Shown here: positions 9,561 through 19,722 of the stretch, piece by piece | Layout: every line of letters begins with the position of its first letter | Numbering within the stretch: the stretch's first letter is position 1 | Source: Ktedonobacteria bacterium | GTDB taxonomy: Bacteria; Chloroflexota; Ktedonobacteria; Ktedonobacterales; JACDGC01 | Assembly (NCBI GenBank): GCA_027459705.1 | Contig: DAIDHM010000033.1 | Span: 1 to 64,000, forward strand | Direction of reading: 5' to 3' | DNA length: 64,000 nucleotides | Notes under the pieces: generated by a model | Databases searched by the model: none | Told to the model about the DNA's origin: nothing | The model's input: only the letters and a program-made list of their open reading frames with translations | Translations under genes and position numbers: made by a program

Positions 9561-11960
9561 GTGAGGATGTGGTCTATGCATCAATCACATATGCCATCAG
9601 ACCAGGATGTCTCGCACGCAGAACCAGCAGAACCAAACGATGGAACCCTTGCGGATACCCGCCAGGATCCAGCAGCGCTGATGCCGACTGCTATCAACCT
9701 CCCCATTGCTATGCTTGATTATTGCCAGGACGCGCTCATCACGCTGGATCATAGCTGGCGTATCCGCTTTATGAACCAGGCCGCCGAAGCGCTCTTGCAC
9801 TACCCACGCGCCCAGGCCCGCGGACGATCATTGTGGAAGACCTTCCCGGCGCTTCGCAACAGCGCGCTGGACCACTACCGCCGGGATGCACAAGCCACCG
9901 CGGATCCCGCGCCGCGCAGGTTGCTTTTGCCACTCGAAGGTGGCACGTATGTCGTTATCGCGCAACGTGGCCCGCACACGTTCACCCTCATGCTGCGAGC
10001 CTCACCGTCCGCCACCGGCGCCGAACCAACCACAGAGAGCGATCCCACCGTTGCTTCCAGCCCCGGTCGTGCGGAGATCGCTGACGAAACAGTGCGTCAC
10101 TTTGGGCGACTCGCCTTCGACGCCTTGCCGATTGGGATTGCCCTCCTCGATGCGCAGGATCACGTGCTGCTCGCCAATGCCGCCTTCGCCGCACTCCAGC
10201 GTGATGCTGACCAGTACGCGTCCCTTGATGTCGACGAGCGACAACCAGAACCGTCTCAGCAGGATCCTGCTGCCAGTCCCTCACGCAATGTCGGCCACGA
10301 TGGCCGCACCATACTCCAGCGGACGGCGCCCATTGTTGACTCGGCTGGCGCAATCCTCGGCACGGTCATCATCGCCATCGATATCACCGAACTGCAGGGC
10401 GCGGCCCAACAGTTGCAAGATGACAATGCCGCGATGGCCCGTGCCTCAGCAGCGCTGGACGAACGCGCCACGTTGCTCCAGACGATCCTCGATACGATGG
10501 GGGATGGCGTGATGGTCTTCGGAACGAGAGGCGAGGTTCTGATGTCCAATCCCACATTTCACGCGATCTTCGCCATCACAGACCATGCTGGTTTCGCGCG
10601 CATGTCGCTCGAAGAACGAGGCACACTCGTCAAACTCACCCATCTGGATGACTCGCCCATGGAGATCGAACACTGGCCAGTCTCGCGGATCCTGCGTGGT
10701 GAGACCTTCACCGGTCCCGATGCGATCGACGAGAAGGTCCAGCGGTTGGATGGATCCGTGGTGATTGTCAGTGTCAGTGGCGTGCCAATTTTTGCCAATC
10801 CCGGCGAGATTGTGGGCGGGATCTGCGTCTTTCGCGATGTCACCGAGCGATGGCAATTAAGTCAGATGATCGTTGAGCGCGCTCAAGAACTCGACGCGAT
10901 CTTCCATAGCCTGACCGAGGGCATTCTCGTCTATGATGCGGCGATGCAGCCCGTCCGCTGGAACGCGGCCTATGGGCGGATGATCGCACTGGAGCGCTTG
11001 CCGAACTTCTTCGCGCTTCCAGCCGAAGAGCGATCGCGGCTCACCTGCTCACGTAGCGCCGCAACCGGGAGGCTCATGAGGCTTGAAGAAACACCGATCC
11101 GTCGCATTATGGCCGGTGAATCCATGCGTGGATTGCCGGAGGACGATCTCTTGATTCGATCACTTGATGGTCATGAGTTTCGCGCTTCCATCATGGGAGC
11201 TCCGCTCTTTGATGCCCAGGGCATTGTGCGTGGCGCTGTGATCTCGCTGCGTGATGTCACGCTGGAACGCGAGGAGCAAGCCGAGCGCCTGCAGACGTTG
11301 AATATCATCGCGCACGAGTTGAAGACGCCCCTCACGACCATAAAAATGGGGGTCCAAATCTCCCAGCGCTATACACAGCAAGGTCGCCCGCTCACGAACG
11401 ACCTCTTTACTCCATGGTTGATCGCCACCCTGCGCATGGAGCGTATGCTGAATGACCTGCTGGATGCCGCCAAACTGGAGAATCACCGCCAGTTCACTCT
11501 CGAACGCGAACCATGCGACCTTGTCTCTCTGTGCGCGCAGGCGATCGATGATCAACAAAAAGCCAGTCTACGCACCATCGCGGCGGATCTGCCAGACGGA
11601 CGGGTAGTGACGCTGGGCGATCCCCTGCGATTGGCGCAAATCATCACGAATCTGCTGTCGAATGCCCTCAAATATACCCCAGCCGACGCGGCAGTGCGCC
11701 TGACTCTGCATCAGGACGATCAGCATGCGATCCTGATCGTCAGCGATGCGGGACCAGGAATCGCTCAAGAGGTCCAGGATCGGATTTTCGAGATCTTTTA
11801 TCGCGCGCCCACAGCGAAGGTGCTGCATGGATCAGGGATCGGGCTGGGGATCGGGCTGTATCTGACCCGCCAACTGGTGGAGTTGCATGGCGGCACGATC
11901 ACGGTCTTCAGCATCCCGGGTCAGGGGGCGACCTTTACGGTCAAGCTACCGTTGGCATGA
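9561..11960 (+). CDS. Multi-PAS sensor histidine kinase
   Basis: Repeated PAS-like units; HELKTPLTTIKMG H-box; TNLLSNALKYTP N-box; GPGIA; GIGLGIGLYLTRQLVELHGG G-box. Confidence 0.93.
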   Translation: MRMWSMHQSHMPSDQDVSHAEPAEPNDGTLADTRQDPAALMPTAINLPIAMLDYCQDALITLDHSWRIRFMNQAAEALLHYPRAQARGRSLWKTFPALRNSALDHYRRDAQATADPAPRRLLLPLEGGTYVVIAQRGPHTFTLMLRASPSATGAEPTTESDPTVASSPGRAEIADETVRHFGRLAFDALPIGIALLDAQDHVLLANAAFAALQRDADQYASLDVDERQPEPSQQDPAASPSRNVGHDGRTILQRTAPIVDSAGAILGTVIIAIDITELQGAAQQLQDDNAAMARASAALDERATLLQTILDTMGDGVMVFGTRGEVLMSNPTFHAIFAITDHAGFARMSLEERGTLVKLTHLDDSPMEIEHWPVSRILRGETFTGPDAIDEKVQRLDGSVVIVSVSGVPIFANPGEIVGGICVFRDVTERWQLSQMIVERAQELDAIFHSLTEGILVYDAAMQPVRWNAAYGRMIALERLPNFFALPAEERSRLTCSRSAATGRLMRLEETPIRRIMAGESMRGLPEDDLLIRSLDGHEFRASIMGAPLFDAQGIVRGAVISLRDVTLEREEQAERLQTLNIIAHELKTPLTTIKMGVQISQRYTQQGRPLTNDLFTPWLIATLRMERMLNDLLDAAKLENHRQFTLEREPCDLVSLCAQAIDDQQKASLRTIAADLPDGRVVTLGDPLRLAQIITNLLSNALKYTPADAAVRLTLHQDDQHAILIVSDAGPGIAQEVQDRIFEIFYRAPTAKVLHGSGIGLGIGLYLTRQLVELHGGTITVFSIPGQGATFTVKLPLA

Positions 11961-12060
11961 AGCGCGGTGGGTGGAGCAGGGTGGCCTGCCCGCATCCACC
12001 GCGCGGCGCGCACCAGGTCACAGGCAAACCGAGCGGATCCCATACACTCCTGGAAATGGA

Positions 12061-12102
12061 TACGGCACCCCGGCAGAGAAGATCTCTTCCCAGGGTGCCG
12101 TA
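12061..12102. terminator. Hairpin between convergent histidine kinase and lipoprotein genes
   Basis: 10-bp perfect arms tacggcaccc / gggtgccgta. Confidence 0.6.
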
Positions 12103-12121
12103 AGCATATGCGTGTGCTCGG

Positions 12122-13396
12122 TTAACTCCCTGATGGCAACAGGATGGTGTCCCAACCAATGAGGTCGGCACGTGACGCACTGGCCACTGTATCGGCGAGT
12201 TTCGGCTGCGCGCCGCTGTTGGTCAGATCGAGGAAGTAGAATTGGTAGCCTTGCGTACCCTGCAATCCGCGGATGATCAAACCCGTGCCATCGGATGCCA
12301 CTGCGACATCCGCGGTGAGATTGATCGAGCTGATGCCGCTGGGCAAGAGTTGATTCGCTATGATGACATCGCCGGTCGGGTTGGCGCCGATCTGGATGAG
12401 TGCCGCCGGACCAGCTGGCTGCGTCGTGCGCACCGTGAGCAAAGCGCCCTGCGGTGAGAAGCCGACGGGGATATCGTTGGTTGTCCGCAATTGCTGGTTC
12501 GCGCCCGTCTGCGTATCAATCTGATAGAGCCCTGGCTGCCCCGCTGGACCGGTATTCTGATAGTATGCGTGTTTGCCATCGGCGGTGAAGACGAAGTGTC
12601 CTCCGGTCACGCGCGCCGAGAGCGCCAGGAAGGTCGTGCCGCCAAGCGGGATGCGCAGCAACGCCCCCTGTGGAGCATTGCCGCCGGTCCCGGTGCCAAA
12701 GACGACCTGGCCATCGGGCGAGGCCGCGACCAGAAAAGCCTGGATCGGTGAGGCGGTAGTCTGGCTGCCAGTGGTGGTGTCGATCACCACGACGCCATGC
12801 GATGTGCCGACCGCCAGGTGCGCATTGTCCGGGAGCCAGATGGCGGTGCCCAGTATGCCCTGCACCTGTCCAACGGTTTTCTGATTGCTGGCATCGACCT
12901 GCGCGACGGTGAAGGTCGCTGTGCCCGCGCTATCGGTCGTATGGTACGCGTAGAGCGCGCCATTCGGCGCGATGCCATCGACCGTGACGTTGGCGGTCGC
13001 GGGCAACGTCGCCACCGTGACCACCTTGCCGCTGACTGGATTGACATTGGCGATGGTCAGAGGGTTGGATCGCCCCTGGGTTGTCGCGATCATAAACGAA
13101 ACCCAGCTAGAGACGCCAGGGACGGGCGTGGCGGTCGCGCCACTGCCAGCGGCGGCGGCGGTGCCAGACGTGGTGGGGGTGCTGGTGACCGCTCCACTGG
13201 CGGGTGGCGCGACGGACGAGCACGCCGCCAACAACAGCGCGAACAGCGCGATGACCGCCGGATACCGGACGGGTAGCGGACCCGCCGCCATCCGGAATGC
13301 CGAAACGTGATGCCGTTGCTGACGCCAGTGAGAGGTCGCATCTCTGATGGCCCGGCGTCCCTGGTTGGCCCCGTACCAATTCGCTCCTAGTTGCAT
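12122..13396 (-). CDS. Lipoprotein with beta-propeller-like repeats (start uncertain)
   Basis: YPAVIALFALLLAACSS lipobox; repeated VTVATLP../VAASPDGQVVFGTG/FTADGKHAYYQN blades. Confidence 0.75.
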   Translation of the reverse strand: MQLGANWYGANQGRRAIRDATSHWRQQRHHVSAFRMAAGPLPVRYPAVIALFALLLAACSSVAPPASGAVTSTPTTSGTAAAAGSGATATPVPGVSSWVSFMIATTQGRSNPLTIANVNPVSGKVVTVATLPATANVTVDGIAPNGALYAYHTTDSAGTATFTVAQVDASNQKTVGQVQGILGTAIWLPDNAHLAVGTSHGVVVIDTTTGSQTTASPIQAFLVAASPDGQVVFGTGTGGNAPQGALLRIPLGGTTFLALSARVTGGHFVFTADGKHAYYQNTGPAGQPGLYQIDTQTGANQQLRTTNDIPVGFSPQGALLTVRTTQPAGPAALIQIGANPTGDVIIANQLLPSGISSINLTADVAVASDGTGLIIRGLQGTQGYQFYFLDLTNSGAQPKLADTVASASRADLIGWDTILLPSGS

Positions 13397-13710
13397 TGCC
13401 TCAGCCTCAACTTTCCGCGTGCGATGGGATCACGTCTGCATCCCTGTCGGAGACTTTACCTGGATGGCGGCCCTGTCAGCGCTCGCCACTTTGTCTCTCT
13501 ATCATAGTACGAACAAGGGATGCCAGGTGTTACGTGCCGCTGTGCCAGATCTCACGGGCCGTGGCGAGATGTGATATGCCTCACACTGGCTGGAAAGTGT
13601 GATATCGACCACAGTTTCGCCGTTGACAGAGCGAGCGGCTTGTTGGTAGGCTACACAGTGAGAAGTCGCCTGATAGCGACCGGTTGAGCAAGAGGGGGAG
13701 GACCCATTAT

Positions 13711-16161
13711 ATGCGCAATCCAACCTGGCCGACGCCAACCCCGCCACCACGCGCGCGTGTTCGACGCCGGCGTGGTGGATGGACCCTTGGCATCATGGCC
13801 GTCCTGATCGCCTTGAGTGCGGGTTTTTATGGAGGGTATCAGTTTTTTACCCATAAAAATCAACTGGCGAGCTTGATCAGTCCACAACGGCAGACCGCCA
13901 GCACCGGCCAGACGGTACCGGTCTATAATGCCATGACGCCTGGCAACGCGCATGATGTGGGCGCTCTGAACCCTACCCAGCAATTGACCTTGACGATTAC
14001 GTTGCCGCTCAGCAATCAGGCACGCTTGAAGGCGCTACTCGCCAACCAGTATAATCCGCAGTCGCCCTTTTACCATCGTTTCCTGACGGCGGACCAGTTT
14101 CGTCAGGATTATGGACCATCGACAGCGACGATCAGTCAGGTCACCGATCTGCTCATCAAGAGTGGCCTGAAGGTGATCAACACGAACTCCTGGCAATACC
14201 TGACCATCCAGGCACCCGTCAAGACGGTGGAGTCCGTCTTCCATGTGCAACTGCATCAATTTTCCATCGCGGATGCCGCGGGTGTCGCCCAGACCTATTA
14301 TGGGCCACTGACCAATCCGCAAGTGGACCAGACGCTGGCTGGCCTGGTGCAGAATGTCAGCGGTCTCGACAATTTCGCCCGCTATCACACTGCGCCGCTA
14401 CAGCCGCGGGCGACTGCGAATGGCTATACGCCGACAGATATGCAGCGCGCCTATGGGGCGGATACGCTCCAGAGCCAGGGCATCACTGGCAAAGGCCAGA
14501 CGATCGCCTTCGTGGAGCTGGCGGGTTATGATCCGGCGGATATCTCAGCATTCCAGCAACAATATGGGGTCAGCGGGAGCGGGACGATCACGACGGTCCC
14601 CGTGGATGGCGTCGATCCCAATCCCACCAATTCGTTGCAGGCAGGCAGCATCGAGGCGGAACTGGACCTTGAAGTCGCCGCGGGGATGGCGCCGGACGCC
14701 AACCAACTGGTCTATATCGGACCGAATTCGACCCAGGGAATCAACGATATCTATAGCCAGATCATCAATGATCACAAAGCCCAGACGGTGAGTATCAGCT
14801 GGGGACTCTGCGAATCGGCGACCGGTAAAGCGGAATTGCAGACGCTGGACCAGCTTTTTCAGCAAGGCGCGTCGGAAGGTATGGCGTTTTTTGCCGCCGC
14901 GGGTGACGATGGCGCGTATGACTGCGGCAATACGAGCCTCGGTGTCGACTCGCCCGCGGACGATCCGTATGTCACTGGGGTCGGTGGCACGACACTCACG
15001 CTGAACAATGGGGGCTATGGCAGTGAGAAGGCCTGGTCCTGCACTTCGGCGCAATGTCTGCGCAACGCGGCGAAGGGGGCCGGCGGTGGTGGCGGACTGA
15101 GTGGCTTCTTCCAGGAGCCAGCGTTCCAGCAGGGACTCTCGCCCAAGGGCGCGGGGGGCGCGTCGCGCTTCGTGCCCGATGTCTCCGCCAATGCGGATCC
15201 GCAGACGGGCTATGCCATCTACTGCACGGTCGCGCAGGCGAGCTGTCCTGGTTCGGGCAACCTGGTTGTCGGCGGGACGAGTGCGGCGGCCCCGCTCTGG
15301 GCAGCTGGCGCGGCGTTGATCGACCAATATCTGAGCCAGCAAACACAGCCCGCCACGCTGGGCAACGCCAACCCCGCGCTCTACGCCGTGGCGCGCGCGC
15401 AGAGCGGCGCTTTCCACGACGTCACCAGCGGCACGAATCTGAAATATGCCGCGGGGCCGGGCTATGATCTGGCTTCCGGCTGGGGTTCGCCAAACTTCGC
15501 GACGCTGGCGACGAGCGTCGCCGCGCAGCCCACCGGGACGACTCCCGGCGGCCCTAATCCGACGCCCGTACCGGTGACGAATCCGACGGCGACGCCGACT
15601 GGCGGGAATCCGCCGCCGACGACTGGCAACCCGACGGCGACCCCCGTCCCACCGGTGACGAACAATGGCCAGGAATTGCTGATCAATGGCGATTTCGAGC
15701 AGGGGCCAACTTCGGACTGGCAGGAGCAGTCGGCCGGGCATTATGAGCTGATCGACAATGCCCATCCCTATCAGGGCGCCTACAGCGCTGATTTCTGTGG
15801 ATATGTCAATTGTGACGACCTGATTGGCCAGGTAGTGCAGTTGCCAACCTCGTTCAATTCAGTCTCGCTCTCGTACTACTGGCAGATCGTGACGGATAAG
15901 CAGCGCGCGAGCTGCGCCGATACGTTCACCGTGTCGATCTATCAGGTAGACGCCAGTGGCACGGCCACCCCCGTCCAACAGGTGCAATCGAGCTGTAATT
16001 CAGATGCCAGCAATACCTGGCAACATCAGCAGAGCGATGTGACCGCCGCGCTGCAAAATCTGGCGGGACAGGATGTCCTGGTAGTCTTCGAAGCGACGAC
16101 CAACGGGTCGCAAGCTTCATCGCGCTTCTTCGTGGACAATGTCTCGATGACGGTCGGCTGA
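13711..16161 (+). CDS. Secreted S53 (sedolisin/kumamolisin-like) serine-carboxyl peptidase with C-terminal jelly-roll-like domain
   Basis: Pro-kumamolisin region; SIEAELDLEVAAGMAP (E/D); GVGGTTL; RFVPDVSANADP; VVGGTSAAAPLW (catalytic Ser); Thr/Pro linker. ATG at 13711 after GGGGGAGGA. Confidence 0.93.
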   Translation: MRNPTWPTPTPPPRARVRRRRGGWTLGIMAVLIALSAGFYGGYQFFTHKNQLASLISPQRQTASTGQTVPVYNAMTPGNAHDVGALNPTQQLTLTITLPLSNQARLKALLANQYNPQSPFYHRFLTADQFRQDYGPSTATISQVTDLLIKSGLKVINTNSWQYLTIQAPVKTVESVFHVQLHQFSIADAAGVAQTYYGPLTNPQVDQTLAGLVQNVSGLDNFARYHTAPLQPRATANGYTPTDMQRAYGADTLQSQGITGKGQTIAFVELAGYDPADISAFQQQYGVSGSGTITTVPVDGVDPNPTNSLQAGSIEAELDLEVAAGMAPDANQLVYIGPNSTQGINDIYSQIINDHKAQTVSISWGLCESATGKAELQTLDQLFQQGASEGMAFFAAAGDDGAYDCGNTSLGVDSPADDPYVTGVGGTTLTLNNGGYGSEKAWSCTSAQCLRNAAKGAGGGGGLSGFFQEPAFQQGLSPKGAGGASRFVPDVSANADPQTGYAIYCTVAQASCPGSGNLVVGGTSAAAPLWAAGAALIDQYLSQQTQPATLGNANPALYAVARAQSGAFHDVTSGTNLKYAAGPGYDLASGWGSPNFATLATSVAAQPTGTTPGGPNPTPVPVTNPTATPTGGNPPPTTGNPTATPVPPVTNNGQELLINGDFEQGPTSDWQEQSAGHYELIDNAHPYQGAYSADFCGYVNCDDLIGQVVQLPTSFNSVSLSYYWQIVTDKQRASCADTFTVSIYQVDASGTATPVQQVQSSCNSDASNTWQHQQSDVTAALQNLAGQDVLVVFEATTNGSQASSRFFVDNVSMTVG

Positions 16162-16192
16162 TCTCTCCCGCGCGTGGCGAAATGACTGAGAA

Positions 16193-16240
16193 CAGACCTG
16201 GGCAATGATGGGAACTCACTTCCCGCATCGCACAGGTCTG
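16193..16240. terminator. Hairpin after the S53 peptidase gene
   Basis: cagacctg ... caggtctg with inner gatggga/tcccgcatc pairing. Confidence 0.5.
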
Positions 16241-16276
16241 ATTCATTGCGCGGTATGCCAGTAGGTGAGCCTGTCA

Positions 16277-16933
16277 TCAGAGGATGGCGACGATGTGGAG
16301 GAGGATGATGGCAAAGAAGGTGAACCCGAGGCCGATGTGCCAGCGGCGGAGGCGCGGGACGCGCCGTTTCAATTGCATGCGCCGATCAGTCAACAGGCCC
16401 AGGCAGAAGAGCAGTGTGACGGCAACCCAGGCAAGCGCGCCTGACCAGACAGCGCCGAAGCTCACCTGATCCAGCAATGGGAGGAAGGCCAGCGCGTGCG
16501 CCCACGCGGTGATCAGGACGATCCATCCGAAGAAATTATGGTGCTGGCGCACGAAGAGGTAAAAATCGCGAGCCGCTCGCGAAATGAAGGCGAGCCCGAC
16601 GCGTTTCACCGTCAGGTACCAGCGCCGCGCCAGCCACTCGCCGATGGCGTAGATACCCACGCCAAACGAGAAGACGCCCATCAACGACGCGATCCCATCG
16701 GCAGTGCCGTTGAATGGCAAGAAAGCGGTCGCGCTCAGGGCCAGGACAATAATCAACCAACCAATCGCGCGCGTCACCCAACTGACCGGAATGCGCACGA
16801 CGCGCAGGACGCCGTAGGACACCGTGAAGAAGCCGAAATCCAGGATTGCTGCGACCCCCAAAAAACCCATTACCAGAGCTACACGATAGAGCACCATGCC
16901 GCGGAGATCCTCCCAACAGCGCGGGCGAAACAC
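16277..16933 (-). CDS. Multi-TM protein, ferric-reductase/cytochrome b561-like
   Basis: Several hydrophobic helices; His in TM context: FVRQHHNFFGWIVLITAWAHALAFL, RRWHIGLGFTFFAIILLHIVAIL. Confidence 0.65.
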   Translation of the reverse strand: MFRPRCWEDLRGMVLYRVALVMGFLGVAAILDFGFFTVSYGVLRVVRIPVSWVTRAIGWLIIVLALSATAFLPFNGTADGIASLMGVFSFGVGIYAIGEWLARRWYLTVKRVGLAFISRAARDFYLFVRQHHNFFGWIVLITAWAHALAFLPLLDQVSFGAVWSGALAWVAVTLLFCLGLLTDRRMQLKRRVPRLRRWHIGLGFTFFAIILLHIVAIL

Positions 16934-17016
16934 TGTCGCCTCATCTCAATCAACCGTATCCAGTATAGGTGACTGACATGAGAAGGTGATGAAGGTGGCT
17001 ATGGTATGCCCCAACA

Positions 17017-17277
17017 TCAAGCGGCGAGACGGATTGCCCAACGCCGTGGCGGCGCGTCCCGATCAGCTTTCCAGACGCAGAGCGTGCCGACTATCGCGCC
17101 GCGCAACGGGGCGCCGACGGCAAGCCAGCGTAGGTGCGCCTCCAGGAATTCTTCCTCGGTTGCCACATAGGCCAAGAAGTCTTCGAGTTCAAATTCTTGC
17201 TCCTCGGCCCAATCGACAAAGCGATAATAGTTTTCTGTCGCGGCGATTTGCCGCAGGCAATTCTGTAGAGAAGACAT
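17017..17277 (-). CDS. Small hypothetical protein
   Basis: 86 aa, acidic helical N-terminus MSSLQNCLRQIAATENYYRFVDWAEEQEFELEDFLAYVATEEEF. Confidence 0.55.
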   Translation of the reverse strand: MSSLQNCLRQIAATENYYRFVDWAEEQEFELEDFLAYVATEEEFLEAHLRWLAVGAPLRGAIVGTLCVWKADRDAPPRRWAIRLAA

Positions 17278-17682
17278 ACACGACCTTTCCTACGCGAACC
17301 CAGAAGGCGATGCGCGTCTTCAGCAATTGCTGGTGTGTTGACGGCCGCTCGCGAGGAGCGGTATGCCACAACTGTAGCCGGAAATACGGGCGGATTCTGT
17401 AGCCATCCCTACATTGCGATGTTGCTCTCGCCAAACTCTCCATATTGGGATGCACGTGTGGTGCACAATACCGCAACGTGAGGTCCTCGTGTTGTACATC
17501 TGATGTGCGTTATCAGCTTTGGTCGCGTTCTGTAGTCCAGACTACAGAACTTCGGCAGACGAACGGGTATGGTTTTTGTAAGGTACGTTCGACTGGCGCC
17601 CGCAAGGCGGAAGTCGGGTGGCCCGACGCGAGTCCGTTGTCCATCCAGTGTCCATCACCGCGCAACGAGAGAGGTTTACGCC

Positions 17683-18234
17683 ATGTTTTTCGCCGATCGT
17701 TATACTCAGGAGATCACGCGGCAGCGCCAGAGCAAAGATCGCTGGCTCCGCACTGATCCTGATTCGCCACTTCCCTGGCCAGAGCGTCGCCAGTTCAGCG
17801 GTTTGCCATATTTCCCCATCAGCCGTGGCTATGTCGTGACCGCCCAGGTCGAACCATTGCATGCAGCGGAGTCGGTCGGTATCAGCACCAGTGATGGCAA
17901 TGAGCAGTGGTATCGGCGTGCTGTTTTGCTGCATTTCACGCTGGATCGTCAGGCGCTGGCCCTTACCGGGTTCCTTTCCGAACATGATCATGGGCATGCC
18001 GCGCTCTTCGTGCCATTTCGCGACGCTTTGGCGGGGCGCGAGACATATGGCGCGGGGCGCTACCTGGATGTGGACGCGCCGACGCATGGTGTCAGCCAAC
18101 TGACGCTGGATTTTAATCTGGCATACAATCCTTATTGTGCGTACAGCGATGCTTATAGTTGCCCCGTTCCACCGCGCGAAAACTGGTTGGCCGTCGCGAT
18201 CCGCGCTGGGGAGCGGGTCTTTCAGCCCCATTGA
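17683..18234 (+). CDS. DUF1684 family protein
   Basis: FVPFRDALAGRETYGAGRYLDVDAPTHGVSQLTLDFNLAYNPYCAYSDAYSCPVPPRENWLAVAIRAGE signature. Confidence 0.88.
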   Translation: MFFADRYTQEITRQRQSKDRWLRTDPDSPLPWPERRQFSGLPYFPISRGYVVTAQVEPLHAAESVGISTSDGNEQWYRRAVLLHFTLDRQALALTGFLSEHDHGHAALFVPFRDALAGRETYGAGRYLDVDAPTHGVSQLTLDFNLAYNPYCAYSDAYSCPVPPRENWLAVAIRAGERVFQPH

Positions 18235-18319
18235 GAGATCTGTGTTGTGAGTTTCGCGTGTTTGGGAAGGCGAAGACCGAGGCGTCGCGCGGTCAGCGCC
18301 CATAGGATAGGTCGCTTTT

Positions 18320-18634
18320 ATGGCCAATAGTGCCGATACTCTCGATCAAGAGCATGCGCGTCATCTGGAGATCTATGTCGGGCAGCACTGTATGAATTGC
18401 GCGGAAGCATTGCGCATTGCCGCGCTTGCCGCACTGATACCCGACTTGACGGTACGGGTGATTGAGTGGGATGATCCACGGCAAGCGATACCGGCGCGCA
18501 TCGTGGCCGTGCCAACCTATGTGTTGGACGGGCGGATCGTCGCGCTCGGCAATCCCGCGCCCGAACCGTTTCTGGCAGATCTGCGCCGCCACCTGAGTGC
18601 ATTCCGCGCGCGCCAACAGGAGCCATCCACATGA
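18320..18634 (+). CDS. Thioredoxin-like protein
   Basis: EIYVGQHCMNCAEALRIAALAAL...VAVPTYVLDGRIVALGNP (CxxC, cis-Pro). Confidence 0.75.
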   Translation: MANSADTLDQEHARHLEIYVGQHCMNCAEALRIAALAALIPDLTVRVIEWDDPRQAIPARIVAVPTYVLDGRIVALGNPAPEPFLADLRRHLSAFRARQQEPST

Positions 18635-19377
18635 ATCTGCGTCAACTGCTCAGCCGGACAACCACGCCGGATGCCGCTGGTAAACACGCCTTCTTACTGA
18701 CGATGGAGATCTTCCGAGATCTGGCCCCTGAGGAAGTGCGCGCTTTTGAGCAGCAGACCGTCATGCGCACCTGCCCGCGTGGCCAGGTGCTCTACGCGCA
18801 GGAAGACCGCGCCGAGGCGCTTTTCTTGCTGAAACGCGGACAAGTTCGGCTCTATCGCCTGACGGCGGGGGGAAAGCGGTTAGAATTGGCTCAATTGGGG
18901 CCAGGGACGTTCTTTGGCGAGATGCCACTTCTCGGTGAGTCGCTCCGACATACCTTCGCCGAAGTTTCCGAAGAGGCGTTGGTCTGTGTCATGAGTCGCA
19001 CCGATGTCGAACGCATCATCCAGCACTACCCGCCCGTCGCGTTGCGCATGCTGGAAGTGCTAGGCAAACGTCTGGCGAACCGCGAGGAGCGGCTGGAAGA
19101 GTTAGCTTATAAGCATGTGCCCGCGCGCGTTGCGGCGGTTTTGCTGCGCTTAGCGCGTGAACAGATGCCACAATCGCGTGGCGGAACCGATGAACCCAGG
19201 GATGGCGCGACCATCACGCTGACCCATCAGGAATTAGGCGATATGATCGGCGCCCTCCGCGAGACAGTCACCGCCATCTTGAATGAATTTCAGCGCGCCG
19301 GTTTGGTCAGCCTGGGCCGCGGACATATCACCCTGCGCGATGTGGCCGGGCTGCGCGATCAACTCGATGTCGCCTGA
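18631..19377 (+). CDS. Crp/Fnr family transcriptional regulator
   Basis: cNMP-like domain LFLLKRGQVRLYRLTAGGKRLELAQLGPGTFFGEM; HTH LTHQELGDMIGALRETVTAILNEFQRAGLVSLGRGHITLRD; ATGA overlap with upstream gene. Confidence 0.93.
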   Translation: MNLRQLLSRTTTPDAAGKHAFLLTMEIFRDLAPEEVRAFEQQTVMRTCPRGQVLYAQEDRAEALFLLKRGQVRLYRLTAGGKRLELAQLGPGTFFGEMPLLGESLRHTFAEVSEEALVCVMSRTDVERIIQHYPPVALRMLEVLGKRLANREERLEELAYKHVPARVAAVLLRLAREQMPQSRGGTDEPRDGATITLTHQELGDMIGALRETVTAILNEFQRAGLVSLGRGHITLRDVAGLRDQLDVA

Positions 19378-19427
19378 GTGACCATCCCCATCAGCATTCG
19401 CACTTTCGCAGGACAACGAGGCCGAGC

Positions 19428-19715
19428 ATGCGCAGCAAAAGTACTCTCACACCGTCTACGTCCGACAGCGCCGCTGCGCACCTGACCGTCAGGTGGGTGG
19501 CGCTGGTCTGTCTGGAGCGCGGCACCATACGCCAGGCAGCCACTACCGCTCTGCTCGTGGGCACGTTATTGGCCTTCATCAACCACGGTAGCGAGATCAT
19601 CTCCGGTCACCTGGCATGGAGCTGGATCTCGCCGATGTTGCTCAGCTATGTCGTGCCGTACTGTGTGGCGACCTCTGGTATCGTGCAGGGGCGTTGGCAG
19701 GCGAGCAATCGCTGA
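19428..19715 (+). CDS. NrtS-like nitrate/nitrite transporter domain protein
   Basis: TTALLVGTLLAFINHGSEIISGHLAWSWISPMLLSYVVPYCVATSGIVQGRW. Confidence 0.7.
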   Translation: MRSKSTLTPSTSDSAAAHLTVRWVALVCLERGTIRQAATTALLVGTLLAFINHGSEIISGHLAWSWISPMLLSYVVPYCVATSGIVQGRWQASNR

Positions 19716-19722
19716 CCAGGGA

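Noticed and set aside
14545-15765. 406-aa minus-strand ORF
   Set aside because: Antisense to the S53 peptidase; Arg-rich composition typical of shadow ORFs.
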